Assembly: GCF_003601925.1 (NCBI RefSeq)
Contig: NZ_QZWH01000042.1
Location: 1 to 45,816 of the forward strand
DNA from: Buttiauxella izardii
GTDB taxonomy: Bacteria > Pseudomonadota > Gammaproteobacteria > Enterobacterales > Enterobacteriaceae
Direction: 5' to 3'
DNA: 45,816 bases
The stretch's first letter is position 1; every line of letters begins with the position of its first letter. Positions 1-8,877 of this stretch are shown piece after piece. The notes beneath the pieces were generated by a model. That model made no database searches. It was not told the origin of the DNA and worked only from the letters and a program-made list of their open reading frames with translations. The position numbers and the translations under genes were made by a program.

Positions 1-1
1 A

Positions 2-2569
2 ACGCAGTACCGCTATAACCGTGACGGACAGCCGCTTGAGGTCATCCACGAAGAAGGTTTGTCCGTTCAGTATGAGTACGACACGCGCGGACGCCAGACG
101 TCCAGCGAAGACAACACCGGTGCCCGCACCTCCCGCCAGTACAACGAGGCCGGTGACCTGCTGACCATCACGCATCCCGACGGCACCACCACCACGCAGC
201 GTTACGATGCGCGTGGCAATCAATTATCGCAGACATCCGGCGGGCTGACCCGTCAGGCCGAATTTGATGCGGCAGGTCGCATCACCGGGCTGATAAACGA
301 AAACGCCGCCCGCACGCAGTTCAGCTACGACGTGATGGACAGACTGACAGCTGAAACCGGTTTTGACGGCCGTGAACATCGTTATCAGTACAACGCCACA
401 GGCCAGCTCACCCACAGCGTGGACGCCGGTCTCGTCACCCACTGGCATTACGATGAGAACGGCAAGCTGATACGCCGCGAGCGCCCGCCACAGCCCGACG
501 GCACCCCGGATGAAATGCTGTTCGGCCACGATGACGCCGGACGGCTGAGCGAAATCGCCCACCGCAGTGAAAACCATCTGGTCTGTGTGCGCTATGAATA
601 CAACGGCAACGGCCGGGTGACGGCGGAGCACCAGCTCATCCACAACGCGCAGGGGGACAGACTCTGGCAGCACAGCGTGGCCCGGGAATACGACCCGCGC
701 GGCTTTGAGTCCGCCGTCACGTATGACGGCCTGCCGCAAATCCAGTGGCAGACCTACGGCCCCGGCCATCTGCTGGGCGTGAAGCTCGGCGATGAAAACC
801 TCATTGAACTCTCCCGTGACCGCCTGCACCGGGAAACCACCCGCCGCTTTGGCGACTGGCAGTCCGCCGCTACGTACACGCCACGCGGGCAACTGGCACA
901 ACAGTCTGTCAGCGCCCATCATCCGGCCCTGAACTGCGACTACCGGTACAACACCGCCGGCCAGTTAACGGGTATCCACACCAGCCACGGCGAACAGCAC
1001 TACACCTATTCCCCGTCCGGACGCCTGGAAAGCGCAAAACTCGGTGACACCCTTCTCACCACGCTCACCGACCCGGCGGGCAACCGCAACGTGACGCTGG
1101 CGCACGATTTTATCCCGGCACCGGAAGACCGCCATACCTGGCAAGACAACCGCACCGGCCAGGATGAACGCTACACCTACCGCTACGATAAACACGGCAA
1201 CCTGAGCGAAAAACGCCGTTACCTCTCCGGCTGGACCGGTGAGGAATACGCCCCGGATGAAACTCACCATTATCATTACGACCAGAGCCACCGCCTGACA
1301 CAGTACCGCCGCGATGACGACGGCCAGGCCACCGCGCAGGGGCGCTATGTGTACGACCCGCTCGGCCGCCGGGTGGGCAGACTCACCACCCGGGTGAACC
1401 CGAAAACGAAGCAGACCGATACACAGCACACCTGGTATGGCTGGGACGGCGACCGGCTGGTGCTGAGCGAAAGCCGCGACACGCAGCAGTACACCATTTA
1501 TCAGCCCGGCAGCTTTGTGCCGCTGTTACGGGTGGAGCAGACCAGAGCCGAAGACAACCACAGCACACTGGCTGAAAAGCTCGAACGTGACGCCGAAGTG
1601 ACCTTCCCGCCGGTGCTGCATCAGCGGCTGAACGTCATTGAACAGGAGTTGCGCAAAAACCAGCTCAGTGACGACACGCTACAGTTCCTCAACTCCACCG
1701 GTCTGAAGGCGGAAAACCTCGCCCTGTGGCTGGAGCCGGAGGCCGACAGTGACCGCCAAATCCATCTGTATCACTGCGACCATCTCGGCACGCCGCAGGC
1801 GCTGGTCAGCACGACCGGCACCGTCGACTGGCATATCACCCTCGACCCGTGGGGTAATGTGCTCAGTGAACACAATCCGCAGAAACTGCACCAGCCGCTC
1901 CGAATGCAGGGCCAGCAATACGATGAGGAATCGGGTCTGCATTACAACCGCCATCGTTATTATGATCCGGCTCAGGGACGGTATATTACGCAGGATCCAA
2001 TTGGGTTAGAGGGGGGAATGAATTTCTATCAGTACCCACTGAACCCATTGCTGAGTATTGACCCACTGGGTCTGGCTGCTAATCAGCAATGCCCGATAGA
2101 CCCTATTACCGGGCAGCCTGTGGGACGATTTATTTCAGATTCACGGGGAAATATTATGATGGAGCCGGTTGGTGGCTCAACGGGCCCATACCCGGGTTCG
2201 AACCTTAATAGCCCAGATACGCATACATTTTATGAAAATGGGTCAAATGCGTACAGATTGAATCCTGTAGGCCATAAAAATACATCGACGCCACACGTCC
2301 ACGCCCATTTACCTGGAACAGGTCCTAAGATGAAAGGGCAAGGACCCTCTCTCGATGCTAATGGTAATGTTGTAAAATGGGATAGTTCGGCTGCTCATAT
2401 GAGTATCAAAGGACTTACAGGAATTAGCGCCGTAGAACCATTATTGCATATGTTCACACTAAGATCGTGTCGTACGGGTTCATTTTCACAATGCTATTGT
2501 GCATTATCAGCTGAATACGAAATGGATTCAGACTCAGCTGATAATATGTGTTCTGGCCAAATGTATTAA
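2..2569 (+). CDS. Rhs family polymorphic toxin, 5'-truncated by window edge
   Basis: The frame is open from the first bases, so the gene begins upstream of the window; 855 residues are visible. Residues up to about 691 are a dense array of YD-type repeats (YEYD, YDARG, FDAAGR, YNTAGQL and similar), which build the hollow Rhs shell that encloses the toxin. The core ends in the family signature: DPIGLEGGMNFYQYPLNP, a short spacer, then DPLGL at 2060-2074, where Rhs proteins autocleave. Residues 692-855 form the variable toxin tip. It contains HVHAHLPG, then GTGPKMKGQGPSLD, GNVV and an AH dipeptide, which I recall from polymorphic toxin type 24 (a predicted nuclease); this assignment is from memory and tentative. 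After the AH motif a roughly 55-residue cysteine-rich tail follows. The core is GC-rich and the tip AT-rich, the usual sign of tip exchange. The next gene is the likely immunity partner. Confidence 0.9.
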   Translation, partial: TQYRYNRDGQPLEVIHEEGLSVQYEYDTRGRQTSSEDNTGARTSRQYNEAGDLLTITHPDGTTTTQRYDARGNQLSQTSGGLTRQAEFDAAGRITGLINENAARTQFSYDVMDRLTAETGFDGREHRYQYNATGQLTHSVDAGLVTHWHYDENGKLIRRERPPQPDGTPDEMLFGHDDAGRLSEIAHRSENHLVCVRYEYNGNGRVTAEHQLIHNAQGDRLWQHSVAREYDPRGFESAVTYDGLPQIQWQTYGPGHLLGVKLGDENLIELSRDRLHRETTRRFGDWQSAATYTPRGQLAQQSVSAHHPALNCDYRYNTAGQLTGIHTSHGEQHYTYSPSGRLESAKLGDTLLTTLTDPAGNRNVTLAHDFIPAPEDRHTWQDNRTGQDERYTYRYDKHGNLSEKRRYLSGWTGEEYAPDETHHYHYDQSHRLTQYRRDDDGQATAQGRYVYDPLGRRVGRLTTRVNPKTKQTDTQHTWYGWDGDRLVLSESRDTQQYTIYQPGSFVPLLRVEQTRAEDNHSTLAEKLERDAEVTFPPVLHQRLNVIEQELRKNQLSDDTLQFLNSTGLKAENLALWLEPEADSDRQIHLYHCDHLGTPQALVSTTGTVDWHITLDPWGNVLSEHNPQKLHQPLRMQGQQYDEESGLHYNRHRYYDPAQGRYITQDPIGLEGGMNFYQYPLNPLLSIDPLGLAANQQCPIDPITGQPVGRFISDSRGNIMMEPVGGSTGPYPGSNLNSPDTHTFYENGSNAYRLNPVGHKNTSTPHVHAHLPGTGPKMKGQGPSLDANGNVVKWDSSAAHMSIKGLTGISAVEPLLHMFTLRSCRTGSFSQCYCALSAEYEMDSDSADNMCSGQMY

Positions 2570-2584
2570 TTAAAGGGGAAGGTG

Positions 2585-2971
2585 ATGATTGATAGAATTT
2601 ATTTAGGTGACAGAGCAGTTAAAGGGATTGAGATAGACTCATGGGAATTGATTGTTAGGATTAGAATAAATTCAATATCTAGACTTCCAGAGGGGGGGGC
2701 TGAGTGGAATTTTTATAATGAAGAAGATCTTGAGAATGGTTATATGGTTTTCTCAAATGTATCTGACTTTCAGATAAACCCTCCTGGATCTATTCCAGAT
2801 GATTATGTGGTTGATTATTCATTCACTAAAATATCCGATAGGGAGTTTTTGTTTAAAATGTACTCGGGGGGCCAGGTTCCATCCTCTCCGCAACAAATGG
2901 GAGAATGTGAAATATTAATAACGCATGAAGACTCTTGGCTTGAGAATAGCTTAAAAGAAAAAATTGACTGA
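2585..2971 (+). CDS. Probable Rhs immunity protein (DUF6258-like)
   Basis: A 128-residue soluble, acidic protein with no signal peptide or membrane segment. It begins 15 bases after the toxin stop; a purine-rich AAGGGG at 2573-2578 sits six bases before the ATG at 2585, which I prefer over the GTG one codon upstream. The N-terminal pattern YLGDRAVK, IDSW, ISRLP and EWNFYNEEDLENG resembles the DUF6258 family as I remember it; members are small proteins, and here the place directly behind an Rhs tip makes it the expected cognate immunity protein. That role is inferred from position, not from a recognised fold. The gene is AT-rich like the toxin tip and was probably acquired with it. It contains a run of eight G at 2692-2699, a potential slippage site. 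Confidence 0.75.
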   Translation: MIDRIYLGDRAVKGIEIDSWELIVRIRINSISRLPEGGAEWNFYNEEDLENGYMVFSNVSDFQINPPGSIPDDYVVDYSFTKISDREFLFKMYSGGQVPSSPQQMGECEILITHEDSWLENSLKEKID

Positions 2972-3842
2972 AACCAGTACCGCCACTCCCTGAGCTGGAG
3001 CGATGGCCGCGACACCAACCGGGCTGAATATCTGTATGACGCCCTCGGCCGTCGCATCGGCAAGCGCACCGTTGTGTTTAACCCTCAGGGCCATCCCCGT
3101 GAAGAGCCCCGATTGACCTGGTATGGCTTGGCGGGCGATAAGCTGGTGCTGACCGAGCGTGACGGGCAACGTATTCACACAGTTTACCTGTCCGGCAGTT
3201 TCGTGTCGCAGTTACGTAATTAAGAGGATATTCCGGAGCCAGTCCAGACGCTGGCCGATACCCTGACACAGGACTCCGGCATTACCTTTACCTTGCAGGT
3301 GACGCAGCAGTTGCATCAACTGGAGCAGTAGTTGTGCGACGGAGAACAGAGTCAGCATAGTCAGCAGTGGCTGGTTGTCTCACCACTGACGCCAGAACAT
3401 CTGCTGCCGCTACTGAAACCGCAGCCGGAGCCGACAACGTCAGTGGTTCACTTGTACCACTGTGATCATCTGGTCACCCCGATTGCGTGAGTAAATGCAT
3501 AGGGTGGTACCGACTGGCGGGCCGAATTTGATCCGTGGGGCAATCAGGTAGACGGCAGTAATCCGCAGTGACTGCATCAGCCCCTGAGAATGCAGCGCCA
3601 GAAGGTTGATGAAGATTCGGGTCTGCATTACAACCAGCATCGTTATTATGATCCACTGCAGGGACGGTATATCACGCAGGTTCCGATTGGGTTGGAGAGA
3701 GGGTAATACGTTTCAATATGCCAATAATCCTATACAACAGGTTGACCCTTTGGGATTATTCAGAGTCTGGATGGAGTTCATTAGGCTAGATGCTCAATCA
3801 GCCAGGGGGGCAAATCAAATATTCAGGAACTACATTTTGTGA
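2972..3842 (+). pseudogene. Decayed Rhs core 3' end (displaced remnant)
   Basis: Directly after the immunity stop the frame starting at 2972 reads as Rhs core: YRHSLSWSDGRDTNRAEYLY, then DALGRRIGKR, LTWYGLAGDKLVL, and after several stops VHLYHCDHL, DWRAEFDPWGNQ, and [20 protein letters not shown]. Stops interrupt this frame at 3221, 3329, in the 3480s, in the 3570s and at 3704. The last part of the core ([19 protein letters not shown]) continues in the next frame from about 3702, so at least one frameshift is also needed. A short tip of about 27 residues ends at 3842. The sequence corresponds to core residues about 420-690 of the intact gene but differs clearly from it, so it comes from another Rhs core lineage, not from a recent local duplication. 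It is the displaced end of an earlier Rhs gene, left behind when the new tip and immunity gene arrived. Confidence 0.88.
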
Positions 3843-3926
3843 GCCGTGGTATGCGAATGCTGGTGCTTAAATCCAGTACATCAAATGAAGGTTATATTGA
3901 CTATTAACTTATTTGAGGTTTTAACT

Positions 3927-4444
3927 TTGAAGAAAAAAATCTCACTATTATTGCTAATTTTATTTGTTATATTGTTTTTTTTCTGTTTTAAACCAACCGG
4001 ACATACAGTTCTGAAATATAAAACATACTCAGAAATTCCTGAGAGTGATGGGATCCACACATGGCTTCCTGATTTTTTCCCAAACCAGTCTAAAAATATT
4101 TCCTTTACAGCAAATATTGAAGATGACCGTTTTTTAGTTATGTTTTCATTAAATGATGCTGATGCTCCAGATTTTGAAAAAAAACTAATCACTCCTGCTT
4201 CTGTGAAAGGAGAGGAATATATAAAAACATAAAGTCACCTACATTGAAATATTGGTGTAAGTCAGGGGCGGTCCCTGAGCAAGGAAACGAGGAAGATCTT
4301 TATTTCATAGCCAAGATGAGCGATGCTGTTCATACCTATGTCATTACTGGAGCTCCATATGAAAAAAATACTTCACATCTTAAACAGAACTTAATCTTAT
4401 TTAATGAATATTGTAATTCATCAGGCAAGAAAGAAGTAAGGTGA
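3927..4444 (+). pseudogene. Small membrane-anchored protein, frameshifted
   Basis: Two overlapping reading segments look like one gene of about 170 residues. The first runs from a TTG at 3927, placed eight bases after GAGG at 3915-3918, to a stop at 4230-4232. It begins LKKKISLLLLILFVILFFFC, a single hydrophobic anchor or uncleaved signal, followed by an extracytoplasmic domain with the motif WLPDFFPNQSKNI. The second continues in another frame (upstream context IKSPTLKYW, ending GKKEVR) to 4444. One added A in the five-A run at 4223-4227 would join them smoothly. I do not recognise the family. Its place behind an Rhs tip remnant suggests a membrane or periplasmic immunity protein for the older Rhs gene, which is inference. 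The frameshift may be real decay or a homopolymer sequencing error. Confidence 0.6.
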
Positions 4445-5020
4445 ATCTTCAATGCTTTGCTGGAAGAGATGAAAATAATTTAATTTTTAAGTTGTTTCAG
4501 ATTGCATTGGAATGATGAGAATTCGTTTCTATAAGAAAGATTACAGATGTGTATTTGCAAATATGAATTGTAGATGAGTTTATCTAACTTAAAAGGATGG
4601 TGAATTTCGTTATTTACACTTTTCTGGTTGAGGGTGTTGTTATATTTTAAGGGTGAAAAATAATGGCATTATTCATATTGAAAAAAAACGTCCATGTTAA
4701 TGTGTGCAAGATTCTTCACTATATTTAGGGCCATCAATCAGTTTGTGAGTTATTTTATTTTCAAGCTGGGATCATTCTTATGGCAGGTTACCTGGAAGAA
4801 AAATGTAATTATAACCACAGGTAATCTTGCTCGAACATCAAAGGGATGTCGTGCCACCGGATGTGGTGTATCACGATGAGATCATTAATTTTTATTGAAT
4901 TCATAGCCCGTTTCATCGCTTGATTACTAATGCTACGTAGCATGGTACACATGGCGTGCTTGCTAAATGACTAAAATTATTAATGCTTCCTGCGCTATTC
5001 ATTCATTAAGCAAACCACAT
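4445..5020. other. AT-rich gene-free stretch between the Rhs island and nap
   Basis: No convincing gene is visible here. The only longer frame (4694-4879, 61 codons) has no good ribosome binding site, no recognisable domain, and a composition typical of random AT-rich DNA. A short frame beginning MALFILKKN at 4663 stops after 21 codons. The base composition is like the Rhs tip region and unlike the nap genes, so the stretch is probably the outer, decayed part of the Rhs island. A ten-base palindrome GCTACGTAGC lies near 4932. Confidence 0.6.
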
Positions 5021-5026
5021 CTGTTT

Positions 5027-5098
5027 TTGATCCCACACCGGTATTTACCCCTAAAGGGTGATGCCTCTACTACCCCTTCCTCACATAACGTATCACCT
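5027..5098 (+). promoter_or_regulatory. nap promoter with FNR-like and NarP-like sites
   Basis: A good FNR half-site TTGAT lies at 5027-5031, with a degenerate second half. A NarL/NarP heptamer TACCCCT is at 5046-5052, followed after AA by AGGGTGA in inverted 7-2-7 arrangement; a further TACCCCT is at 5071-5077. The FNR centre (5033.5) and the 7-2-7 centre (5053.5) are 20 bases apart. In E. coli napF the FNR and NarP sites are centred at -64.5 and -44.5, also 20 bases apart. By analogy transcription would start near 5098. The second halves of both sites match poorly, so the call rests mainly on spacing. Confidence 0.5.
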
Positions 5099-5193
5099 AA
5101 TAAAAACCCGTAAAAAACTACGGAAATAACACAGAAGTGTTTGCCAGTTTCACGCAGCTGAAATCTGGCATTTGTGATGCAAGGATGTGCCTT

Positions 5194-5685
5194 ATGGCTG
5201 ATTTTTCCCGACGTGGATTACTGACCGGGAGCTTTCGACGCTCCGCGACCGCTTTCCGCCCACCCTGGAGCGGAGACGAACAGCATTTTCTGGTGGATTG
5301 CACTCGCTGCAATGCCTGCCTGTCGGCCTGTGAAACTCGCGTGTTAAGACGCGGGCAGGGCGGCTACCCAGAAGTTAACTTTAACAACGGCGAATGCACT
5401 TTTTGCTACGCCTGCGCGCAAGCCTGCCCGGAAAAACTGTTTCTCACACGCGAGCTTTCGCCCTGGGAACATACCTTGTCGATTGGCGATAACTGCCTGG
5501 CGAAAAACAGCGTCGAATGCCGGAGTTGCCAGGATATCTGCGAACCGCAGGCCATTTCATTTCGCCCGTCGATTTCGGGCATCGCACAACCTTCAGTCAG
5601 CCACTCCGATTGCACCGCCTGCGGTGCCTGTATCTCCGGCTGCCCGGTTTCAGCCATCTCAATGAGGCACGCAAATGCAAGCTAA
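5194..5685 (+). CDS. napF: Ferredoxin-type protein NapF
   Basis: A 163-residue cytoplasmic iron-sulfur protein that associates with NapA and is thought to help its maturation or cluster loading before Tat export. Cysteine clusters are visible as CTRCNACLSAC (from residue 36), CTFCYACAQACPE, CRSCQDICEP and CTACGACISGCPVS, as expected for several [4Fe-4S] centres. The N-terminal SRRGLLTG and RPPWSGDE are typical of NapF. I chose the ATG at 5194, preceded by AAGGA at 5181-5185, which gives the usual family length; an upstream in-frame start would add 19 residues without family support. It is the first gene of napFDABC and its end overlaps napD by 11 bases. Confidence 0.95.
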   Translation: MADFSRRGLLTGSFRRSATAFRPPWSGDEQHFLVDCTRCNACLSACETRVLRRGQGGYPEVNFNNGECTFCYACAQACPEKLFLTRELSPWEHTLSIGDNCLAKNSVECRSCQDICEPQAISFRPSISGIAQPSVSHSDCTACGACISGCPVSAISMRHANAS

Positions 5686-5938
5686 CTGGCACGTCGCAGG
5701 CCTGGTGGTTCAGGCTCAACCCCAAAATATTCTCGCGGTCAGTGACGCATTAAACGACCTGCCGGGCAGCGAAGTCGCGGCGAGTGATGCCGAACACGGC
5801 AAGTTGGTGGTGGTTATGGAAGCGGCGCGTAGTGACGTGCTTTTCAATCAAATTGAGTCAGCACGCAATATTGCGGGCGTGTTGGCGGTGTCGCTGGTTT
5901 ATCACCAGCAGGATGAGCAAGGTGAGGAAACACCATGA
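5675..5938 (+). CDS. napD: NapA signal-peptide chaperone NapD
   Basis: An 87-residue cytoplasmic chaperone of the NapD family. NapD binds the twin-arginine signal peptide of NapA and holds back its export until the molybdenum cofactor is inserted. The sequence begins [17 protein letters not shown] and contains the family pattern of a small ferredoxin-like fold ([35 protein letters not shown]). It overlaps the end of napF by 11 bases and its stop overlaps the napA start codon (ATGA), so the three genes are probably translationally coupled. Confidence 0.94.
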   Translation: MQANWHVAGLVVQAQPQNILAVSDALNDLPGSEVAASDAEHGKLVVVMEAARSDVLFNQIESARNIAGVLAVSLVYHQQDEQGEETP

Positions 5939-8421
5939 AACTCAGTCGTCGTAGCTTTATGAAAGCGAACGCTATTGCAGCAGCGGCGGCCGCCGCTGGC
6001 CTTAGCGTACCGAGCGTTGCCCGTGCGGTTGTCGGGAAACAAGATGCTATCAAATGGGACAAAGCCCCATGCCGTTTCTGCGGCACCGGTTGTGGCGTAT
6101 TAGTCGGCACTCAGGATGGGCGCGTTGTCGCCAGCCAGGGCGACCCGGATGCCCCGGTAAACCGTGGCCTGAACTGTATCAAAGGCTACTTCCTGCCAAA
6201 AATCATGTACGGAAAAGACCGCCTCACGCAGCCGCTGCTGCGCATGAAAGACGGGCTGTACGATAAAGAAGGCGAGTTTGCCCCAATCACCTGGGATCAG
6301 GCCTTCGATATCATGGAAGAAAAATTTAAAACCAGCCTGAAAGAGAAAGGGCCGGAAGCGGTCGGCATGTTCGGATCCGGGCAATGGACGGTGTGGGAAG
6401 GTTACGCCGCTTCCAAATTATTCAAAGCGGGCTTCCGTACCAACAACCTCGACCCGAACGCGCGCCACTGCATGGCATCTGCGGTAGTTGGCTTTATGCG
6501 CACCTTCGGCATGGACGAGCCGATGGGCTGCTACGACGATATCGAGCAGGGCGATGCGTTTGTGCTGTGGGGCTCGAATATGGCGGAAATGCACCCGGTT
6601 TTATGGTCGCGCATCACTAACCGCCGTCTGTCGAATGAAAACGTGGAAGTCGCTGTGCTGTCGACTTTCCAGCATCGTAGTTTCGAACTGGCCGACAACG
6701 GCATGGTGTTCACGCCGCAAACTGACCTGGCAATCCTGAACTACATCGCCAATTACATCATTCAAAACAACGCCATTAACGAATCGTTCTTCAAGCAGCA
6801 TGTGAATCTGCGCAAAGGCGTGACCGATATCGGCTACGGTTTGCGCCCGACGCATCCGTTAGAAAAAGCGGCGAAAAATCCAGGTTCTGACGCTTCCGAG
6901 CCGATGAGCTTTGAAGATTACAAAGCGTTCGTTGCGGAATACACGCTGGAAAAAACCGCCGAAATGAGCGGCGTGCCAACAGACCAACTTGAAGCGCTGG
7001 CGAAGCTGTACGCCGACCCGAATAAGAAAGTAATTTCTTACTGGACGATGGGCTTCAACCAGCATTCACGCGGCGTGTGGGCCAACAACCTCGTTTACAA
7101 CATCCACTTGCTGACCGGTAAAATTTCCCAGCCAGGCTGCGGGCCGTTCTCGTTAACTGGCCAGCCTTCAGCGTGCGGTACGGCGCGTGAAGTGGGGACG
7201 TTCTCCCACCGCCTGCCCGCGGACATGGTGGTGACCAACGATAAACACCGCCAGATTGCCGAAAACATGTGGCAACTGCCTGCGGGAACCATTCCGGCAA
7301 AAGTCGGTTTGCACGCGGTGGCGCAAGACCGTGCGCTGAAAGACGGCAAGCTTAACGTTTACTGGGTGATGTGTAACAACAACATGCAGGCCGGGCCGAA
7401 CATTACCGAAGAACGTATGCCGGGCTGGCGCGATCCGCGTAACTTCATCATCGTTTCCGATCCTTACCCGACGATCAGCGCACTGAGCGCGGATCTGATC
7501 CTGCCAACCGCCATGTGGGTGGAGAAAGAAGGCGCTTACGGCAACGCCGAACGCCGCACGCAGTTCTGGCGTCAGCAGGTGAAAGCGCCGGGCGAGGCAA
7601 AATCCGATCTTTGGCAACTGGTTCAGTTTGCGAAACGCTTCAAGGTTGAAGAAGTGTGGCCTGCGGAGCTGGTGGATCAAAAGCCAGAATATCGCGGCAA
7701 AACGCTGTTCGATGTGCTGTTTGCTAACTCGAACGTCAGCAAATTCCCGGTCACTGAACTGGCGGAAGGGCAGCTTAACGACGAATCCCACGAGCTGGGC
7801 TTCTACCTGCAAAAAGGGTTGTTCGAGGAGTACGCCGCATTCGGGCGTGGTCACGGGCATGACCTGGCCCCGTTTGATGATTACCACAAAGCACGCGGTT
7901 TGCGCTGGCCGGTGGTCGATGGCAAAGAAACGCTGTGGCGTTACAGCGAAGGCCATGACCCATACGTGAAAGCGGGCGAAGGCTTCAAGTTCTACGGCAA
8001 GCCGGACGGCAAAGCGGTGATTTTCGCGTTGCCATTTGAGCCAGCGGCAGAATCCCCGGACGCAGAATACGACCTGTGGTTATCCACCGGACGCGTGCTG
8101 GAACACTGGCATACCGGCAGCATGACGCGCCGCGTGCCTGAACTGCATCGCGCCTTCCCGGAAGCGCTGCTGTTTATCCATCCGCTTGATGCCAAAAAGC
8201 GTGATTTGCGCCGTGGCGACAAAGTGAAAGTGGTGTCGCGCCGTGGTGAAGTGATTTCGATTGTTGAAACTCGCGGGCGCAACCGCCCACCGCAGGGCCT
8301 GGTGTACATGCCGTTCTTCGATGCCGCGCAGCTGGTGAATAACCTGACGCTGGATGCGACCGATCCGCTCTCCAAAGAGACGGATTACAAGAAATGCGCT
8401 GTAAAACTGGCGAAGGTTTAA
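5935..8421 (+). CDS. napA: Periplasmic nitrate reductase catalytic subunit NapA
   Basis: An 828-residue molybdoenzyme, the same length as the E. coli protein, that reduces nitrate to nitrite in the periplasm. The N-terminus carries a twin-arginine signal (SRRSFMK, then an alanine-rich hydrophobic stretch ending SVARA at residue 31), so it is exported folded by Tat. The [4Fe-4S] ligands are Cys46, Cys49, Cys53 (CRFCGTGC) and Cys81 (GLNCIKG). The molybdenum ligand is Cys179 in NARHCMAS. Further bis-MGD binding segments ([38 protein letters not shown]) are intact, as is the C-terminal molydopterin dinucleotide binding domain ([18 protein letters not shown]). Electrons come from NapB. NapD, encoded just upstream, guards its signal peptide. 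Confidence 0.98.
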   Translation: MKLSRRSFMKANAIAAAAAAAGLSVPSVARAVVGKQDAIKWDKAPCRFCGTGCGVLVGTQDGRVVASQGDPDAPVNRGLNCIKGYFLPKIMYGKDRLTQPLLRMKDGLYDKEGEFAPITWDQAFDIMEEKFKTSLKEKGPEAVGMFGSGQWTVWEGYAASKLFKAGFRTNNLDPNARHCMASAVVGFMRTFGMDEPMGCYDDIEQGDAFVLWGSNMAEMHPVLWSRITNRRLSNENVEVAVLSTFQHRSFELADNGMVFTPQTDLAILNYIANYIIQNNAINESFFKQHVNLRKGVTDIGYGLRPTHPLEKAAKNPGSDASEPMSFEDYKAFVAEYTLEKTAEMSGVPTDQLEALAKLYADPNKKVISYWTMGFNQHSRGVWANNLVYNIHLLTGKISQPGCGPFSLTGQPSACGTAREVGTFSHRLPADMVVTNDKHRQIAENMWQLPAGTIPAKVGLHAVAQDRALKDGKLNVYWVMCNNNMQAGPNITEERMPGWRDPRNFIIVSDPYPTISALSADLILPTAMWVEKEGAYGNAERRTQFWRQQVKAPGEAKSDLWQLVQFAKRFKVEEVWPAELVDQKPEYRGKTLFDVLFANSNVSKFPVTELAEGQLNDESHELGFYLQKGLFEEYAAFGRGHGHDLAPFDDYHKARGLRWPVVDGKETLWRYSEGHDPYVKAGEGFKFYGKPDGKAVIFALPFEPAAESPDAEYDLWLSTGRVLEHWHTGSMTRRVPELHRAFPEALLFIHPLDAKKRDLRRGDKVKVVSRRGEVISIVETRGRNRPPQGLVYMPFFDAAQLVNNLTLDATDPLSKETDYKKCAVKLAKV

Positions 8422-8431
8422 GGGGGATATC

Positions 8432-8869
8432 ATGAACAAGAAAATGTTATTCAAATGGATGACGGCGTTGGTGTTTTTGGTCAGTGGTGCATTGTGGGCG
8501 GCGAACAGCGTTGATCTCACGCAGTCACCAGAGGTTTCCGGCACGCCGGAAGGCTCAGTCAAAATGCCGAAACAGCAGGGGCGTATGGCGCTGAATTACG
8601 TGAACCAGCCGCCGATGATCCCGCATAGCGTCGACGGCTATCAGGTTTCCAAAAACACCAACCGTTGCCTGCAATGCCACGGCGTTGAGCATTACCGCAC
8701 GACGGGAGCGCCGCGCGTCAGCCCGACGCACTTTATGGACAGCGACGGCAAAGTGCTTTCCAACGTGGCACCGCGCCGCTACTTCTGCCTGCAATGCCAC
8801 GTTCCACAAACCGATGCGGCACCGATTGTCGAAAACACATTCACGCCGTCTAAAGGCTTTGGAAACTAG
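8432..8869 (+). CDS. napB: Diheme cytochrome c NapB, electron donor to NapA
   Basis: A 145-residue periplasmic diheme c-type cytochrome that forms the NapAB complex and passes electrons from NapC to NapA. A Sec signal peptide (MNKKMLFKWMTALVFLVSGA, cut near WAA) is followed by two heme attachment motifs, CLQCH at residues 79-83 and 119-123. His65 in PPMIPHS and His100 in SPTHFMD fit the known distal axial ligands. The gene starts ten bases after napA, behind AAGGGGG. napG and napH, which lie between napA and napB in E. coli, are absent here. Confidence 0.97.
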   Translation: MNKKMLFKWMTALVFLVSGALWAANSVDLTQSPEVSGTPEGSVKMPKQQGRMALNYVNQPPMIPHSVDGYQVSKNTNRCLQCHGVEHYRTTGAPRVSPTHFMDSDGKVLSNVAPRRYFCLQCHVPQTDAAPIVENTFTPSKGFGN

Positions 8870-8877
8870 AGGCCATT

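Noticed and set aside
224-1568. Several antisense frames within the Rhs core
   Set aside because: GC-rich YD repeats produce long antisense frames; none has a start signal or recognisable domain.
3846-3926. Earlier starts for the small membrane protein
   Set aside because: The 27 residues before the TTG at 3927 are not signal-like, and only the TTG has a well-spaced GAGG; the earlier part is probably Rhs remnant.
4694-4879. Possible 61-residue gene upstream of nap
   Set aside because: No ribosome binding site and no recognisable domain; composition matches noncoding AT-rich surroundings.
7168-7956. Long minus-strand open frame inside napA
   Set aside because: It lies fully antisense to a well-conserved gene, has no recognisable domain or ribosome site, and follows from the codon bias of the napA strand.
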